Positions 54,602 through 62,352 are shown, counted from the first letter of the stretch. The stretch is 64,000 nucleotides of DNA from Limibacter armeniacum (GCF_036880985.1 NZ_JBAJNO010000008.1:1178001-1242000); one strand, 5' to 3'. A program made the numbers and translations. The notes: a model not told the origin generated them from the letters alone.

Positions 54602-55879
54602 TTAGAAGCCGATAGCTGCTTCAATCATTAACCCGTCAAATTCGCCTTCGCTGTAAAGAGACTCTTCAGGGAAATCCTTGTATTCTTGTTTCACATATTC
54701 CACTTTCATCAAGATATTTTTGCTGATGAACCAACCGATATCTGCCTGAACTCTATTGATACGTGTTTCAGGTGCATCATTGACATCGTTCCCCCATACA
54801 GTATTGTATCTGCCACCTACATAGAACTGTTCTGTGCCACCAAAACGGTAAATCAGTTCTCCAGCAAGCTGATCATAGCTACCGTCTTTGTCTCCGTCCG
54901 CTTTTTTACCGGAAGTGTGTTCATATGTTCCGAAAAACTCCAATCCTACAAATTCAATAAAAGGGTTGATCATGTAGGATGTTACCTCATTGAAACCAGG
55001 ATTGAAACGTCCAGTAGTGAAATCACTGGCATCATTGGCTAGTACATGGTAATATCTTGCACCACTACGGTCACCACCGTACAAGGTATTTCGGTTGAGA
55101 CTTGAGTTGTTGTAAATTGAACCTGTGATTCTCAATCTTATCTCATCATCATCATCGTCATTGGCAGGGTCGGTATCAAAACCCAACTTGCCATAGAAGG
55201 TAATGTTTTCCTCACTCTGCTTTAGAGCACTACCTCTAAGGCTACCACTGGTAACAGCCACCATTGCCAGAAAACCACTTTGACGGTAATAAACCTCACC
55301 ACCGATTTCTGTTGTAAAACCATCCATGATCAGGTTACCTACAAATGGGTTGTACATGGCGTTGGCATTATCAGTTCTTCTGAAGTGCGCATCACCATAG
55401 TTGATCTCCATATGACCGACCTTAATGGTGATTACATCCATGATATCATCTATCAAACTACTATTTAGAAACTCCATGGCATCCACTTGCAGGTATCCAC
55501 CTTTTACCCATGCTTCATTGTGGTGTCTAGAAGACAGGTAAGTAACCAAGTTCATACGAACACCCGGTAGGAGGGCTACGTCGAGGTTTAGATTGGCTGT
55601 AGCATTGTTAAAGTTGTCTCCAAGCTCAAGCAGCTCATTGACCACTACACCGTCCTGTTCAAAAGGCTTGTTCTCATGATCCAGAGACTGGTACTGAAGC
55701 GCAAAGTTACCACCAATTCTTACTCTCACTTTGTCAGGTAAATCATCGTCCTCTTTAGGAGGCTCAAATATATTGACACCGTTTTGGCTGTAAGGTCTGA
55801 AATTGCTGATTTGAGGCTGTTGGGCATATGCAGTGAGGGCTATAGTACAGAGCCATAGCAATGTAAATATTCGTTTCAT
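54602..55879 (-). CDS. Outer-membrane porin-like beta-barrel protein
   Basis: About 425 aa from ATG 55879, which gives a clean signal peptide (IALTAYAQQPQ); a further upstream ATG (55963) would place 28 residues before it. Mature protein shows antiparallel strands with aromatic girdles (VRVRIGGNFALQYQSLDH, LLPGVRMNLVTYLSSRHHNEAWVKGGYLQVD, VGHMEINYGDAHFRR). No porin family was firmly recognised, but a phosphate/anion-porin-like (OprP/O-type) fold is possible. Flanked by two YceI genes on the same strand. Confidence 0.75.
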   Translation of the reverse strand: MKRIFTLLWLCTIALTAYAQQPQISNFRPYSQNGVNIFEPPKEDDDLPDKVRVRIGGNFALQYQSLDHENKPFEQDGVVVNELLELGDNFNNATANLNLDVALLPGVRMNLVTYLSSRHHNEAWVKGGYLQVDAMEFLNSSLIDDIMDVITIKVGHMEINYGDAHFRRTDNANAMYNPFVGNLIMDGFTTEIGGEVYYRQSGFLAMVAVTSGSLRGSALKQSEENITFYGKLGFDTDPANDDDDDEIRLRITGSIYNNSSLNRNTLYGGDRSGARYYHVLANDASDFTTGRFNPGFNEVTSYMINPFIEFVGLEFFGTYEHTSGKKADGDKDGSYDQLAGELIYRFGGTEQFYVGGRYNTVWGNDVNDAPETRINRVQADIGWFISKNILMKVEYVKQEYKDFPEESLYSEGEFDGLMIEAAIGF

Positions 55880-56042
55880 AACTGTTTTGTTTTGAAAAAT
55901 AGATATTCTGAATAGGTATATCGAGGGGGAGAGACAGCAGTCAAGTTTGCTGCCGCAGCGCATTATCCAGTTAATTGAATAAAATCCTAGATTCTAAAAA
56001 GAGAGGAAGACGTAGAAATAATGGTAAGAAAAATGAAATGGT

Positions 56043-56594
56043 TTATTTGAAAGTCACTTCAAACTGGAGCGTAATATCGTCACCTGTTTTGATGGTACCC
56101 ATCATGGCTTTGGGAGGGTCTACTCCAAACTCAGTCATTTTGGTAACAAAACTGCCTGCAAAGGTATTTCCATTGACTTTTGAGGAGATTTTGACAGGTT
56201 GTGTTTTACCTGCAATAGTCAGGTTTCCACTGATTTCAGCCTGTCCGTTTGAGACCTCTACAGGGGAAGTTAACTCAAAAATGATATTGGGGTTTTTGGA
56301 TTCCTTTAGTGCCTTGTACGTGTTGTCGTCCATTCCACTTTTACCACTTTTCAGTGACTTTACAGGGATGGTGGCAGTCAGGCTTTCGACAGTTTTAACT
56401 TGTCCGCTTTCCATACTACCTGTGGCTTTGATATCAAATTTTTCAGAAACACACTCCCAATCATGAAGTGTTGAAGTTCCTAGAACAGAAGCTTTAGTTT
56501 GTGTTACTTGTAAACTTTTAGCGGATTGTGCATGCGATGTTACAATAAAAGGTGCACAAAGAAAAAATAGCAGAATAAGTAATGAGTATTTCAT
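56043..56594 (-). CDS. YceI-family periplasmic protein (second copy)
   Basis: 183 aa, signal peptide to SHAQSAKS. Motifs: TQTKASVLGTSTLHDWECVSEKFDIKATG, KESKNPNIIFELTSPVEVSNGQAEISGNLTIAGKTQPVKI, FGVDPPKAMMGTIKTGDDITLQFEVTFK. This copy keeps the more typical YceI spacing. It probably carries isoprenoid-type lipid to or from the outer membrane. Shares low similarity with the YceI gene 1.6 kb away. Confidence 0.92.
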   Translation of the reverse strand: MKYSLLILLFFLCAPFIVTSHAQSAKSLQVTQTKASVLGTSTLHDWECVSEKFDIKATGSMESGQVKTVESLTATIPVKSLKSGKSGMDDNTYKALKESKNPNIIFELTSPVEVSNGQAEISGNLTIAGKTQPVKISSKVNGNTFAGSFVTKMTEFGVDPPKAMMGTIKTGDDITLQFEVTFK

Positions 56595-56775
56595 ACAGTA
56601 ATATGCTAAAGTTTTGAAAAGGAAGGGTTATTGTATCAATTGAGGAACAATTCAATATTCAGATTCGTTCAGAATTACTTTCATGTTTTAACAAATGAGA
56701 AAATTGAATATCTGAAATAACTGAAAAGGGCAAAGACAGTACTGAAATTTACAATTTCAATACTGCCAAATAATT

Positions 56776-57348
56776 TTAGTATTGCTTATTTCTAATTGTA
56801 TTTACATTGTTATTCATTAGGTGACGTATATACTTTTTAAATAGTATATTTTTTAATATTCCCATCTTTTGTTGATGTTTTGAATAAAATGTATCAGGGT
56901 TGTCAAATACACCAAAGTCCTGATGGATACCTTTTTCCTGAATAAAGGTATGGCTAAAGTTCCATTCCATTTCAGGGTTTTCGAACTTGTCTGTATAGAT
57001 ACCATAACCACAAAAAGTCGTTTTGCATTCAGGGTTTTGTTCTTGGAGTGCATTCAGGTAAGTCTTGTCTATAATCACACCTTCCAGAAAATACCATTCG
57101 TTTTCGATATAAACTTCTACCCAGCTGTGCAGGATATTCTGTGGAGATAACCTGTACCAAATGCCTGTAATAGCGCCTTTCTGCAAAGCCTTGTCTATGG
57201 TAAACCCATGTATCCTGTTTGGAATGCCGACTGCCCGTAGCAAAGCCATCAGCAGGGTGGATTTTGTATTGCACTGCCCGTATCCATCTTTCAAAACCTT
57301 GGAGGCAGGGATGTCATCCGAAGTATTGTAACCGAATTGTATATCATC
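56776..57348 (-). pseudogene. Transglutaminase-like gene, apparently 5'-truncated by the prophage
   Basis: Reads DDIQFGYNTSDDIPASKVLKDGYGQC (catalytic Cys), MALLRAVGIP, and SWVEVYIENEWYFLEGVIID around a probable His. This is the short transglutaminase-core family. The conserved domain begins abruptly at about 57348; upstream residues (LRLPPFYPVPFVLPLT) do not look like the family, and the sequence from 57349 on looks like a transposable phage end. The reading frame continues as far as a TTG at 57396, but that stretch is probably prophage. The lost 60-80 N-terminal residues lie on the other side of the prophage, outside this window. Confidence 0.6.
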
Positions 57349-57364
57349 TGTAAGGGGCAGAACG

Positions 57365-57374
57365 AAAGGTACAG
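57365..57374 (+). repeat. AAAGGTACAG site near prophage left end
   Basis: AAAGGTACAG; inverted copies CTGTACCTTT at 59033-59042 and 62298-62307. Within the 13-bp GAAAGGTACAGGG also inverted at 62296-62308. Confidence 0.4.
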
Positions 57375-57453
57375 GGTAAAATGGGGGAAGGCGCAACCAA
57401 AAACAAAGGTAGCCGGGAGCAGCCTCCCCACATTAGATCCACATGACCTTTTG

Positions 57454-57495
57454 AAATGAGGGGTGAAATTTCCACATCGCCCCTCATTTGATCCC
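57454..57495 (-). terminator. Intrinsic terminator
   Basis: AAATGAGGGG / CCCCTCATTT (57454-57463, 57480-57489), downstream of the minus-strand gene 57510-58082. Confidence 0.65.
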
Positions 57496-57509
57496 CATTT
57501 AAATGATAT

Positions 57510-58082
57510 TTAAAGATCCTTTAATTTATCCATGGCAAGTATAAGTCCAAGACCCTTGCCAGCGAAATCAAGAGCTTTCATATAGTCAAAGGAAACGTTC
57601 TTGATTTTTTGATAACAGGAATCAGCAATCCTTTTGGCTCTCTTGCGGTCCAGGCGTTGCATAGATTCTTCAGACAGGTAGTCTTTCATAAGCCTGTTAT
57701 CTTCCTTATCAAGGAGTTGCATAGCAGCAATAGGATTGTCTGACTCTGAATTTAACACTTCCTCAAGACGATCCATAAACTTAAACTGGCACCACAATAA
57801 GGCATAATGAATAGGCGTAAAACGCTCTCCTAGTGCTATATCACCCTTTCTTATAGTGAAATCCCCATCCACAATCATAGGCTCCGTACTGAAGCTGTCC
57901 TGATCCTGAACCGCTGTAGCGTGCTGGTAAAGATATTCAACATAATTAGGGTTAAATTTATGACACTCCTCATAGAGGCTGTCTAGACTGGAGCCTATCG
58001 TATTCCCATCCTCCAGCTTGGCGACTTTCTCCAGGATATCAAAATATTGTGTTGAATCTAAAGTCTTGTTTAATGAATCCAT
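57510..58082 (-). CDS. Prophage protein of unknown function
   Basis: 190 aa, soluble, helical, rich in Asp/Glu and Lys/Arg. No motif recognised; the central segment FTPIHYALLWCQFKFMDRLEEVL is amphipathic. It is the leftmost prophage gene and points outward, the usual site of lysogeny-conversion cargo (morons). Its ATG at 58082 overlaps the start of the divergent membrane-protein gene at 58073 by about 10 bases, an unusual head-to-head pairing. Confidence 0.7.
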   Translation of the reverse strand: MDSLNKTLDSTQYFDILEKVAKLEDGNTIGSSLDSLYEECHKFNPNYVEYLYQHATAVQDQDSFSTEPMIVDGDFTIRKGDIALGERFTPIHYALLWCQFKFMDRLEEVLNSESDNPIAAMQLLDKEDNRLMKDYLSEESMQRLDRKRAKRIADSCYQKIKNVSFDYMKALDFAGKGLGLILAMDKLKDL

Positions 58083-58390
58083 ACACTCAGGTTTTAGTAG
58101 TGACAGCAGCTTTTATACTGCTAGTGAAATTCGAGTTCTATTATGATGTAAAAAAAGGTGTTATTCATATCAACAACCTGCCAAGGCACTTATTATTAGC
58201 ACCTTACTTATGGTTATTTGCCTATTTATTTGTCTTTGAGAGCCTGTTAGTGGGTGTTGTAATCGTTATATCCCTACTCTCAGAGGTTAAGGGAAAGCTG
58301 TATAGCAAGTATTGTGATGCGGCATCAGATGTATTGAGAGACCTGGTAATGGCTCTTTTCCTGTTAAAACACTTCCACACCTTACTATAA
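58073..58390 (+). CDS. Prophage small membrane protein, unknown
   Basis: About 105 aa from ATG 58073 (an in-frame ATG at 58049 is possible). Three predicted transmembrane helices (VLVVTAAFILLVKF; LLLAPYLWLFAYLFV; LLVGVVIVISLLSEV). Head-to-head with the outward unknown gene. Such membrane morons can exclude competing phages, but no motif shows it here. Its stop codon lies within the 18-bp direct repeat. Confidence 0.65.
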   Translation: MNPYTQVLVVTAAFILLVKFEFYYDVKKGVIHINNLPRHLLLAPYLWLFAYLFVFESLLVGVVIVISLLSEVKGKLYSKYCDAASDVLRDLVMALFLLKHFHTLL

Positions 58391-58393
58391 GCC
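58376..58393 (+). repeat. 18-bp direct repeat, copy 1
   Basis: CACACCTTACTATAAGCC, identical to 58912-58929. Similarity continues (ATTAG(A/C)CC) past both copies. Confidence 0.75.
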
Positions 58394-58406
58394 ATCATAT
58401 TAGACC

Positions 58407-58607
58407 ATGGAAAACATTAAAGTAATCAAAGAGGACAGTAAGTCCGTGATCGTAGAAATCAATAACATCGCTTCTTTGGAAGAGGTGCAGCGATTCTGGA
58501 GCCAACAGAAAGCCACCCAGAAGGGGACCGAAGACCTAGAGCAGGAACTTACTAATCTTCTAACAAGGGTTGTGAGAAACAGTATTCAATACCACAATGG
58601 TCAATAA
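58407..58607 (+). CDS. Prophage small protein, unknown
   Basis: 66 aa. The first half forms a beta hairpin (KVIKEDSKSVIVEINNIASLEE), the second a helix. Its 3' end overlaps the antisense 3' end of the next gene by 56 bases. No family recognised; location between two 18-bp repeats suggests mobile cargo. Confidence 0.5.
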   Translation: MENIKVIKEDSKSVIVEINNIASLEEVQRFWSQQKATQKGTEDLEQELTNLLTRVVRNSIQYHNGQ

Positions 58608-58857
58608 ACACCTGATCCTGAGTCTTTAATCCTTCTCTGATTTTATTATCAATACCATTTATATTATTGATAATGGTTTTTAAAGCTAAATCCCTAGCTG
58701 TATTCACATTATTGTGAAATAAGCTAGGGTTCTTTTTCCAAAGACCTATAGTACTGGCGGTGATAGTGTCTATAATACTTATTATAATTTCTGGGTAACT
58801 AACTGATCTGCCTAGTTCTTTACTGACTTTTTCTAAGGAATTCTGAAGTTCAATCAT
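58552..58857 (-). CDS. Prophage small protein, unknown
   Basis: 101 aa, all-helical pattern (MIELQNSLEKVSKELG, then VNTARDLALKTIINNINGIDNKIREGL). Tail-to-tail with the previous gene. Possibly a regulatory or toxin/antitoxin-sized product, but there is no sequence evidence for that. Confidence 0.45.
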   Translation of the reverse strand: MIELQNSLEKVSKELGRSVSYPEIIISIIDTITASTIGLWKKNPSLFHNNVNTARDLALKTIINNINGIDNKIREGLKTQDQVFIDHCGIEYCFSQPLLED

Positions 58858-58911
58858 GATTAATTAATTGATTATTAGTTTAATAATTGAATTATAGTGG
58901 GCTTAACTTTA

Positions 58912-58929
58912 CACACCTTACTATAAGCC
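58912..58929 (+). repeat. 18-bp direct repeat, copy 2
   Basis: CACACCTTACTATAAGCC, identical to 58376-58393. Here it is also the right arm region of an inverted repeat GTGGGCTTA / TAAGCCCAC at about 58898-58932. Confidence 0.75.
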
Positions 58930-58985
58930 CACACATTAGCCCGGTTAGGGGATACCGATACATTCTCATTTTAGTTTTAGCGAAA

Positions 58986-59015
58986 AGAAGCAGCTCCCAG
59001 GAGCTGCTTTTTTAT
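58986..59015 (+). terminator. Intrinsic terminator
   Basis: AAGCAGCTCC / GGAGCTGCTT (58988-58997, 59000-59009) followed by a T-run. Confidence 0.85.
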
Positions 59016-59017
59016 TA

Positions 59018-59094
59018 AAGTGTTAACTAAATCTGTACCTTTTGTTTTCTAAATACAATTAACACTTTAGTTAACACTTTTCTTAACACTTTTG
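59018..59094. repeat. Tandem TTAACACTTT array with an inverted copy
   Basis: TTAACACTTT occurs at 59059-59068, 59071-59080 and 59083-59092, with an exact 12-base period, and once inverted (AAAGTGTTAA, 59018-59027). The array ends 7 bases before the repressor stop codon. Such short phased repeats suit a multi-subunit DNA-binding protein (repressor operators, transposase or replication-type sites). Confidence 0.7.
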
Positions 59095-59098
59095 ACCC

Positions 59099-59635
59099 CT
59101 ACTTTTGAAGCATTGATTTTAGCAATTCGATCATCTCATCTTTAGCCTTTAATTGGTTATTACAAGACTCCTTCAACATCTCAATCTGATTCTTATATTG
59201 AATATCTATATCAGATATTTTATTCTGAAGGTCGGTGATCTTATTTTGAAGGTTTTCTATCTGAGATTTATACAAAAGTATTTCTGTGTCAGAGTTAAGT
59301 TTTTTTCCTTTAGAAAGATCTGCACCTACATTACCAGTGACATTACTAGCTATTGTATTTCCTTCCCCTCTTATTCTGACTTTACTTGAAGACACTTCCT
59401 TTTTTAGCATTTCTCCTCTTCCTGTCAGCAACCATTCAGGATTTACTATATCATATTGAGTAATTATACTCGATATCACATCTGCTGCTGGGGAAGTTTT
59501 ACGTGCTCCAACAATATTTTGCAATGTTTGAGGACTTATCCCAATTGAATTAGCAAAGGATTTCTTAGATAAATCTAATGCTTTTATGATACTAACTATC
59601 CTATCGTTTATTTTTTCTTCCTGATTATCAGTCAT
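59099..59635 (-). CDS. Prophage repressor-like HTH protein with coiled-coil tail
   Basis: About 178 aa from ATG 59635 (preferred; the longer ATG at 59668 adds residues without HTH similarity). HTH near 17-45 (LSKKSFANSIGISPQTLQNIVGARKTSPAADVISSI) with the phage-repressor phrase PEWLLTGRGEMLKK. A coiled-coil tail (SQIENLQNKITDLQNKISDIDIQYKNQIEML) replaces the usual LexA-type protease domain, so SOS-dependent self-cleavage is not expected. It most likely binds the palindrome at 59681-59696 and silences the early promoter. Confidence 0.85.
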   Translation of the reverse strand: MTDNQEEKINDRIVSIIKALDLSKKSFANSIGISPQTLQNIVGARKTSPAADVISSIITQYDIVNPEWLLTGRGEMLKKEVSSSKVRIRGEGNTIASNVTGNVGADLSKGKKLNSDTEILLYKSQIENLQNKITDLQNKISDIDIQYKNQIEMLKESCNNQLKAKDEMIELLKSMLQK

Positions 59636-59669
59636 ATAAAAAATATATTTTAAAATACACAACTGCATA

Positions 59670-59701
59670 TTTGATATTCAGTATCACATGTGATACATTT
59701 G
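59670..59701 (+). promoter_or_regulatory. Prophage early promoter
   Basis: TTG (59671-59673), 20-base spacer, TACATTTG (59694-59701): full Bacteroidota consensus, reading into the early genes. Confidence 0.65.
59681..59696. promoter_or_regulatory. 16-bp palindromic operator
   Basis: GTATCACATGTGATAC, a perfect palindrome placed between the -33 and -7 boxes of the early promoter, and overlapped by GATATTCAGTATC (59673-59685). Binding here would block polymerase, the classical layout for a phage lysogeny switch. Confidence 0.75.
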
Positions 59702-59733
59702 AAATCGTAAACATGACGTAAACATTCAAATAT

Positions 59734-59982
59734 ATGAAAAAACAGGACAAGAACGTCGGTTTGCCCTGTGGTGCCAGGCTTGGCGATGAAACATTTATAG
59801 CCGAGACATTAGGATGCAGCAAAACCCTGGTCTCGCTGGTTGCCAAGGGAGAGCGGGCTGACCGCCTGGGTATCATGAAAGAGTGGCGAACCCTGATCGC
59901 ATACCGTAGCTGGCGAATCAAAGTACATAAAGAAACAAGGAATAGAAAGACGCAAAGAAAGAATGTAAGGGATGCAGTATAA
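59734..59982 (+). CDS. Prophage small HTH protein (Cro/Ner-like)
   Basis: 82 aa. Contains an HTH-like segment (DETFIAETLGCSKTLVSLVAKGERADRLGIMKEW) and a basic tail. First gene behind the early promoter and divergent from the repressor, the place where Mu carries ner. It overlaps the transposase start by 11 bases, suggesting coupled translation. Function as a Ner/Cro-type regulator is inferred. Confidence 0.65.
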   Translation: MKKQDKNVGLPCGARLGDETFIAETLGCSKTLVSLVAKGERADRLGIMKEWRTLIAYRSWRIKVHKETRNRKTQRKNVRDAV

Positions 59983-62281
59983 TGTAGGAGACATATTGAT
60001 ACAGGAAGGCACCGTTTGGGTTAGTCAGGAAACACTTGAAAAAATGTGTAGCCTGGACAAAACATATCTTGAGTGTAGAGCTAGAGCCATATACAAAAGA
60101 TCCGTCCCCCCCACCCAGCGTTACCTTTCCGAGCTTCCCGACACCGGCAAGAGCTGGCGATGGGCACGTATCAATGACCGCTTCTACTACGACGAGGCCC
60201 GCATCCCAAACCGCAAGCCCACTTACTACCGTTCGCAGCTGCCGCCAAGGGAGGAGCTGGAAAGAATTGCTGAAAAACTGGCGGGCATTTCCCGGGAGGG
60301 AGCCGCCAGGCTGGAGCGCCAGCGCAAGCTGCAGGCCAGGGACGAGGTGGTAAAAGCCTACGATGCCTTTATGGATGGCCGCATCAGGGAAGTGGTGAAC
60401 TTCTTTATGTACCGGAGTGCTGTCAGGACCTTCAATATCCAGAAGTCCTATGAGCTGGCGGAGGCCTGGGGATGGCTGGAGTTCCTTTCCCAGTCCGACA
60501 ACGTGGAAAAGAAGCTGTATACCCAGTGGGGGTGCAAGTCCCAGAGGGAATTGTTCGAGGTGGCGGCCATCCATCTGGCTGCCCGCAACCTGGAGGGCTT
60601 CAAGGCAAGCACCGAGGCCTATATCCGCAAGCGGCTGGTGGACTACAGGAAGGTGGAAGGCGGTGAAAACCGCTACAACTTCGTGGTCAGCGGCAAGTAT
60701 AACAACGACCACGCCCGCAAGTTCGGGGCCATGGAGCTGGCGCACCCCGTGACCGGGGAGGTGATGGAGTTCGACGTGCACGAGGCCATGGTCTACAGCC
60801 TGTGGATGAACTTCAACAAGGCCAACAAGTACACCAAGAAGGATGTGTACGACCAGTACACGGAGCGAATGGCAGCCCTCGGGATTGCCGAGCACGAGCT
60901 GGTAAGCATCAGGACGATAGGCAACTACCTCAACAAGTTCGACAACAAGGTGCTGATGGCCAGGCAGCGTCACGGCAAGAAGGAATACGACCGTTACCGC
61001 CCCTATGTGCCACGCCATGCGGTGAAATACAGCAACAGCCTCTGGGCCATTGACGGCTCTTCGGGCAAGCTGGCTTACCATACGGTAGACACCACTGGAG
61101 GCAGGACCAAGGTAGTCCGCAAGAACATGTATTTCGTCCGTGTGATCGACGTGCACAGCCGGGTGGTGCTGGGCTGGAGCTATGGAGCCAATGAGGACAG
61201 CGCCCTGGTAAGGGCAGCCGTGCAGATGGCAGTCAAAAATGCCGGGTACATCCATCCAAAGGTGATTATCTCCGACAACGGCTCGGCCAATACCGGCATG
61301 GGCATGAGGGAATGGCTGGGGCTGATCGCCAACCGCTTCACCACGATCACCCCGGGCAACTCCAAGGCCAACCCAGCGGAGATCTCGGTCAAGATGCTCT
61401 CCAATCTGGGGCGTAAGTTTGACAACTGGCTAGGGGTCGGCCTAAATGCCAGGGACATCAACAATACCCACAACCCGGACTATGCCCCCCGCAATGAGGA
61501 GCTGCCGGATATGTACGAGGTGCTGGAGCAGTTCCGGGCGCTGGTGCAGGAGAACAACAACCAGGTGATGCAGGATGGCAGGACCCGCATGCAGTGGTAT
61601 GAGGAGGATAAAAACCAGGAGTGCCAGCCGTTTGATGACCAGGTGAAAAGGCTGGTGTTCGGCTTCAACACCATTATTGATATGAGTTACCGCCGCAACG
61701 TGATCACGGTCACAAACAGCGGCAAGGACTACTCCTTTGAGCTGCCGAACTACCACGACAACATCCAAACCATTGTGGAGCACAGCGAAAACCCTACAGC
61801 ACCGAAGTGTAAAATCTACTGGGACGAGTCCGGGGAAATGGCGGACCTGTACAGCCTGGAAGAGGAATACCTCTTCAGCATCGGCAAGCTGCAAAGAGCC
61901 GCCGTGATTGAGGAGGAGGCAGCCGACGGGGACCTGAGCGCCCTGGGCAAGCACCTCAGGAACGCCAGTTCCGTCGATGAGCAGGTCAGGTCCTTCGAGC
62001 AAGGGCTGAAGGAGGCTGACGAGGCGGTGGGCATCCAGCTTTCGGGCGCCGACCAGGAGCTGCACGCCCGCTATGACTGGTCATTGGGAGATACCAGTCT
62101 GGATGGAAAGTACAAGGACACCCACAACCAGGCGGCGGAAGCCCACAGGTTTGGCATCGGGAAGGCCGAGGAGGCAAAGCCTAAGCAGAAGCAGGCAAAA
62201 CCCAAAAAGGAACCGAAGAAAAACACAAGCAAGAAGATGACCGAAGAGGAGCTAAGGAAGAAGGCCATAGACATGCTCTAG
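59972..62281 (+). CDS. Mu-like DDE transposase A
   Basis: 769 aa. N-terminal HTH/DNA-binding part about 1-330; rve-type catalytic core with D361 (LWAIDGSS), D435 (IISDNGSANTG) and E470 (NPAEISVK), spaced D-x34-E (DD35E); beta-barrel about 590-640; C-terminal Lys-rich tail (about 745-769) that may bind MuB. The first ~45 codons are AT-rich like the control region and the rest is about 60% GC, an abrupt shift near 60100. It should catalyse replicative transposition of the prophage. Confidence 0.93.
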   Translation: MQYNVGDILIQEGTVWVSQETLEKMCSLDKTYLECRARAIYKRSVPPTQRYLSELPDTGKSWRWARINDRFYYDEARIPNRKPTYYRSQLPPREELERIAEKLAGISREGAARLERQRKLQARDEVVKAYDAFMDGRIREVVNFFMYRSAVRTFNIQKSYELAEAWGWLEFLSQSDNVEKKLYTQWGCKSQRELFEVAAIHLAARNLEGFKASTEAYIRKRLVDYRKVEGGENRYNFVVSGKYNNDHARKFGAMELAHPVTGEVMEFDVHEAMVYSLWMNFNKANKYTKKDVYDQYTERMAALGIAEHELVSIRTIGNYLNKFDNKVLMARQRHGKKEYDRYRPYVPRHAVKYSNSLWAIDGSSGKLAYHTVDTTGGRTKVVRKNMYFVRVIDVHSRVVLGWSYGANEDSALVRAAVQMAVKNAGYIHPKVIISDNGSANTGMGMREWLGLIANRFTTITPGNSKANPAEISVKMLSNLGRKFDNWLGVGLNARDINNTHNPDYAPRNEELPDMYEVLEQFRALVQENNNQVMQDGRTRMQWYEEDKNQECQPFDDQVKRLVFGFNTIIDMSYRRNVITVTNSGKDYSFELPNYHDNIQTIVEHSENPTAPKCKIYWDESGEMADLYSLEEEYLFSIGKLQRAAVIEEEAADGDLSALGKHLRNASSVDEQVRSFEQGLKEADEAVGIQLSGADQELHARYDWSLGDTSLDGKYKDTHNQAAEAHRFGIGKAEEAKPKQKQAKPKKEPKKNTSKKMTEEELRKKAIDML

Positions 62282-62295
62282 CCCGGGCTTTTGCG

Positions 62296-62308
62296 CCCTG
62301 TACCTTTC
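62296..62308 (-). repeat. 13-bp site shared with the left end
   Basis: CCCTGTACCTTTC, the complement of GAAAGGTACAGGG at 57364-57376, in the gap between the transposase and ATPase genes. Confidence 0.4.
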
Positions 62309-62352
62309 ACCCTTTTACGTCCCTGATACACCCTAAAACACAATTTGAGAAC

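Noticed and set aside
59918-61255. 445-codon open frame on the minus strand opposite the transposase
   Set aside because: It is a shadow of the GC-rich transposase gene: His/Val/Leu-rich composition, no motif, and the plus strand carries a complete DDE enzyme.
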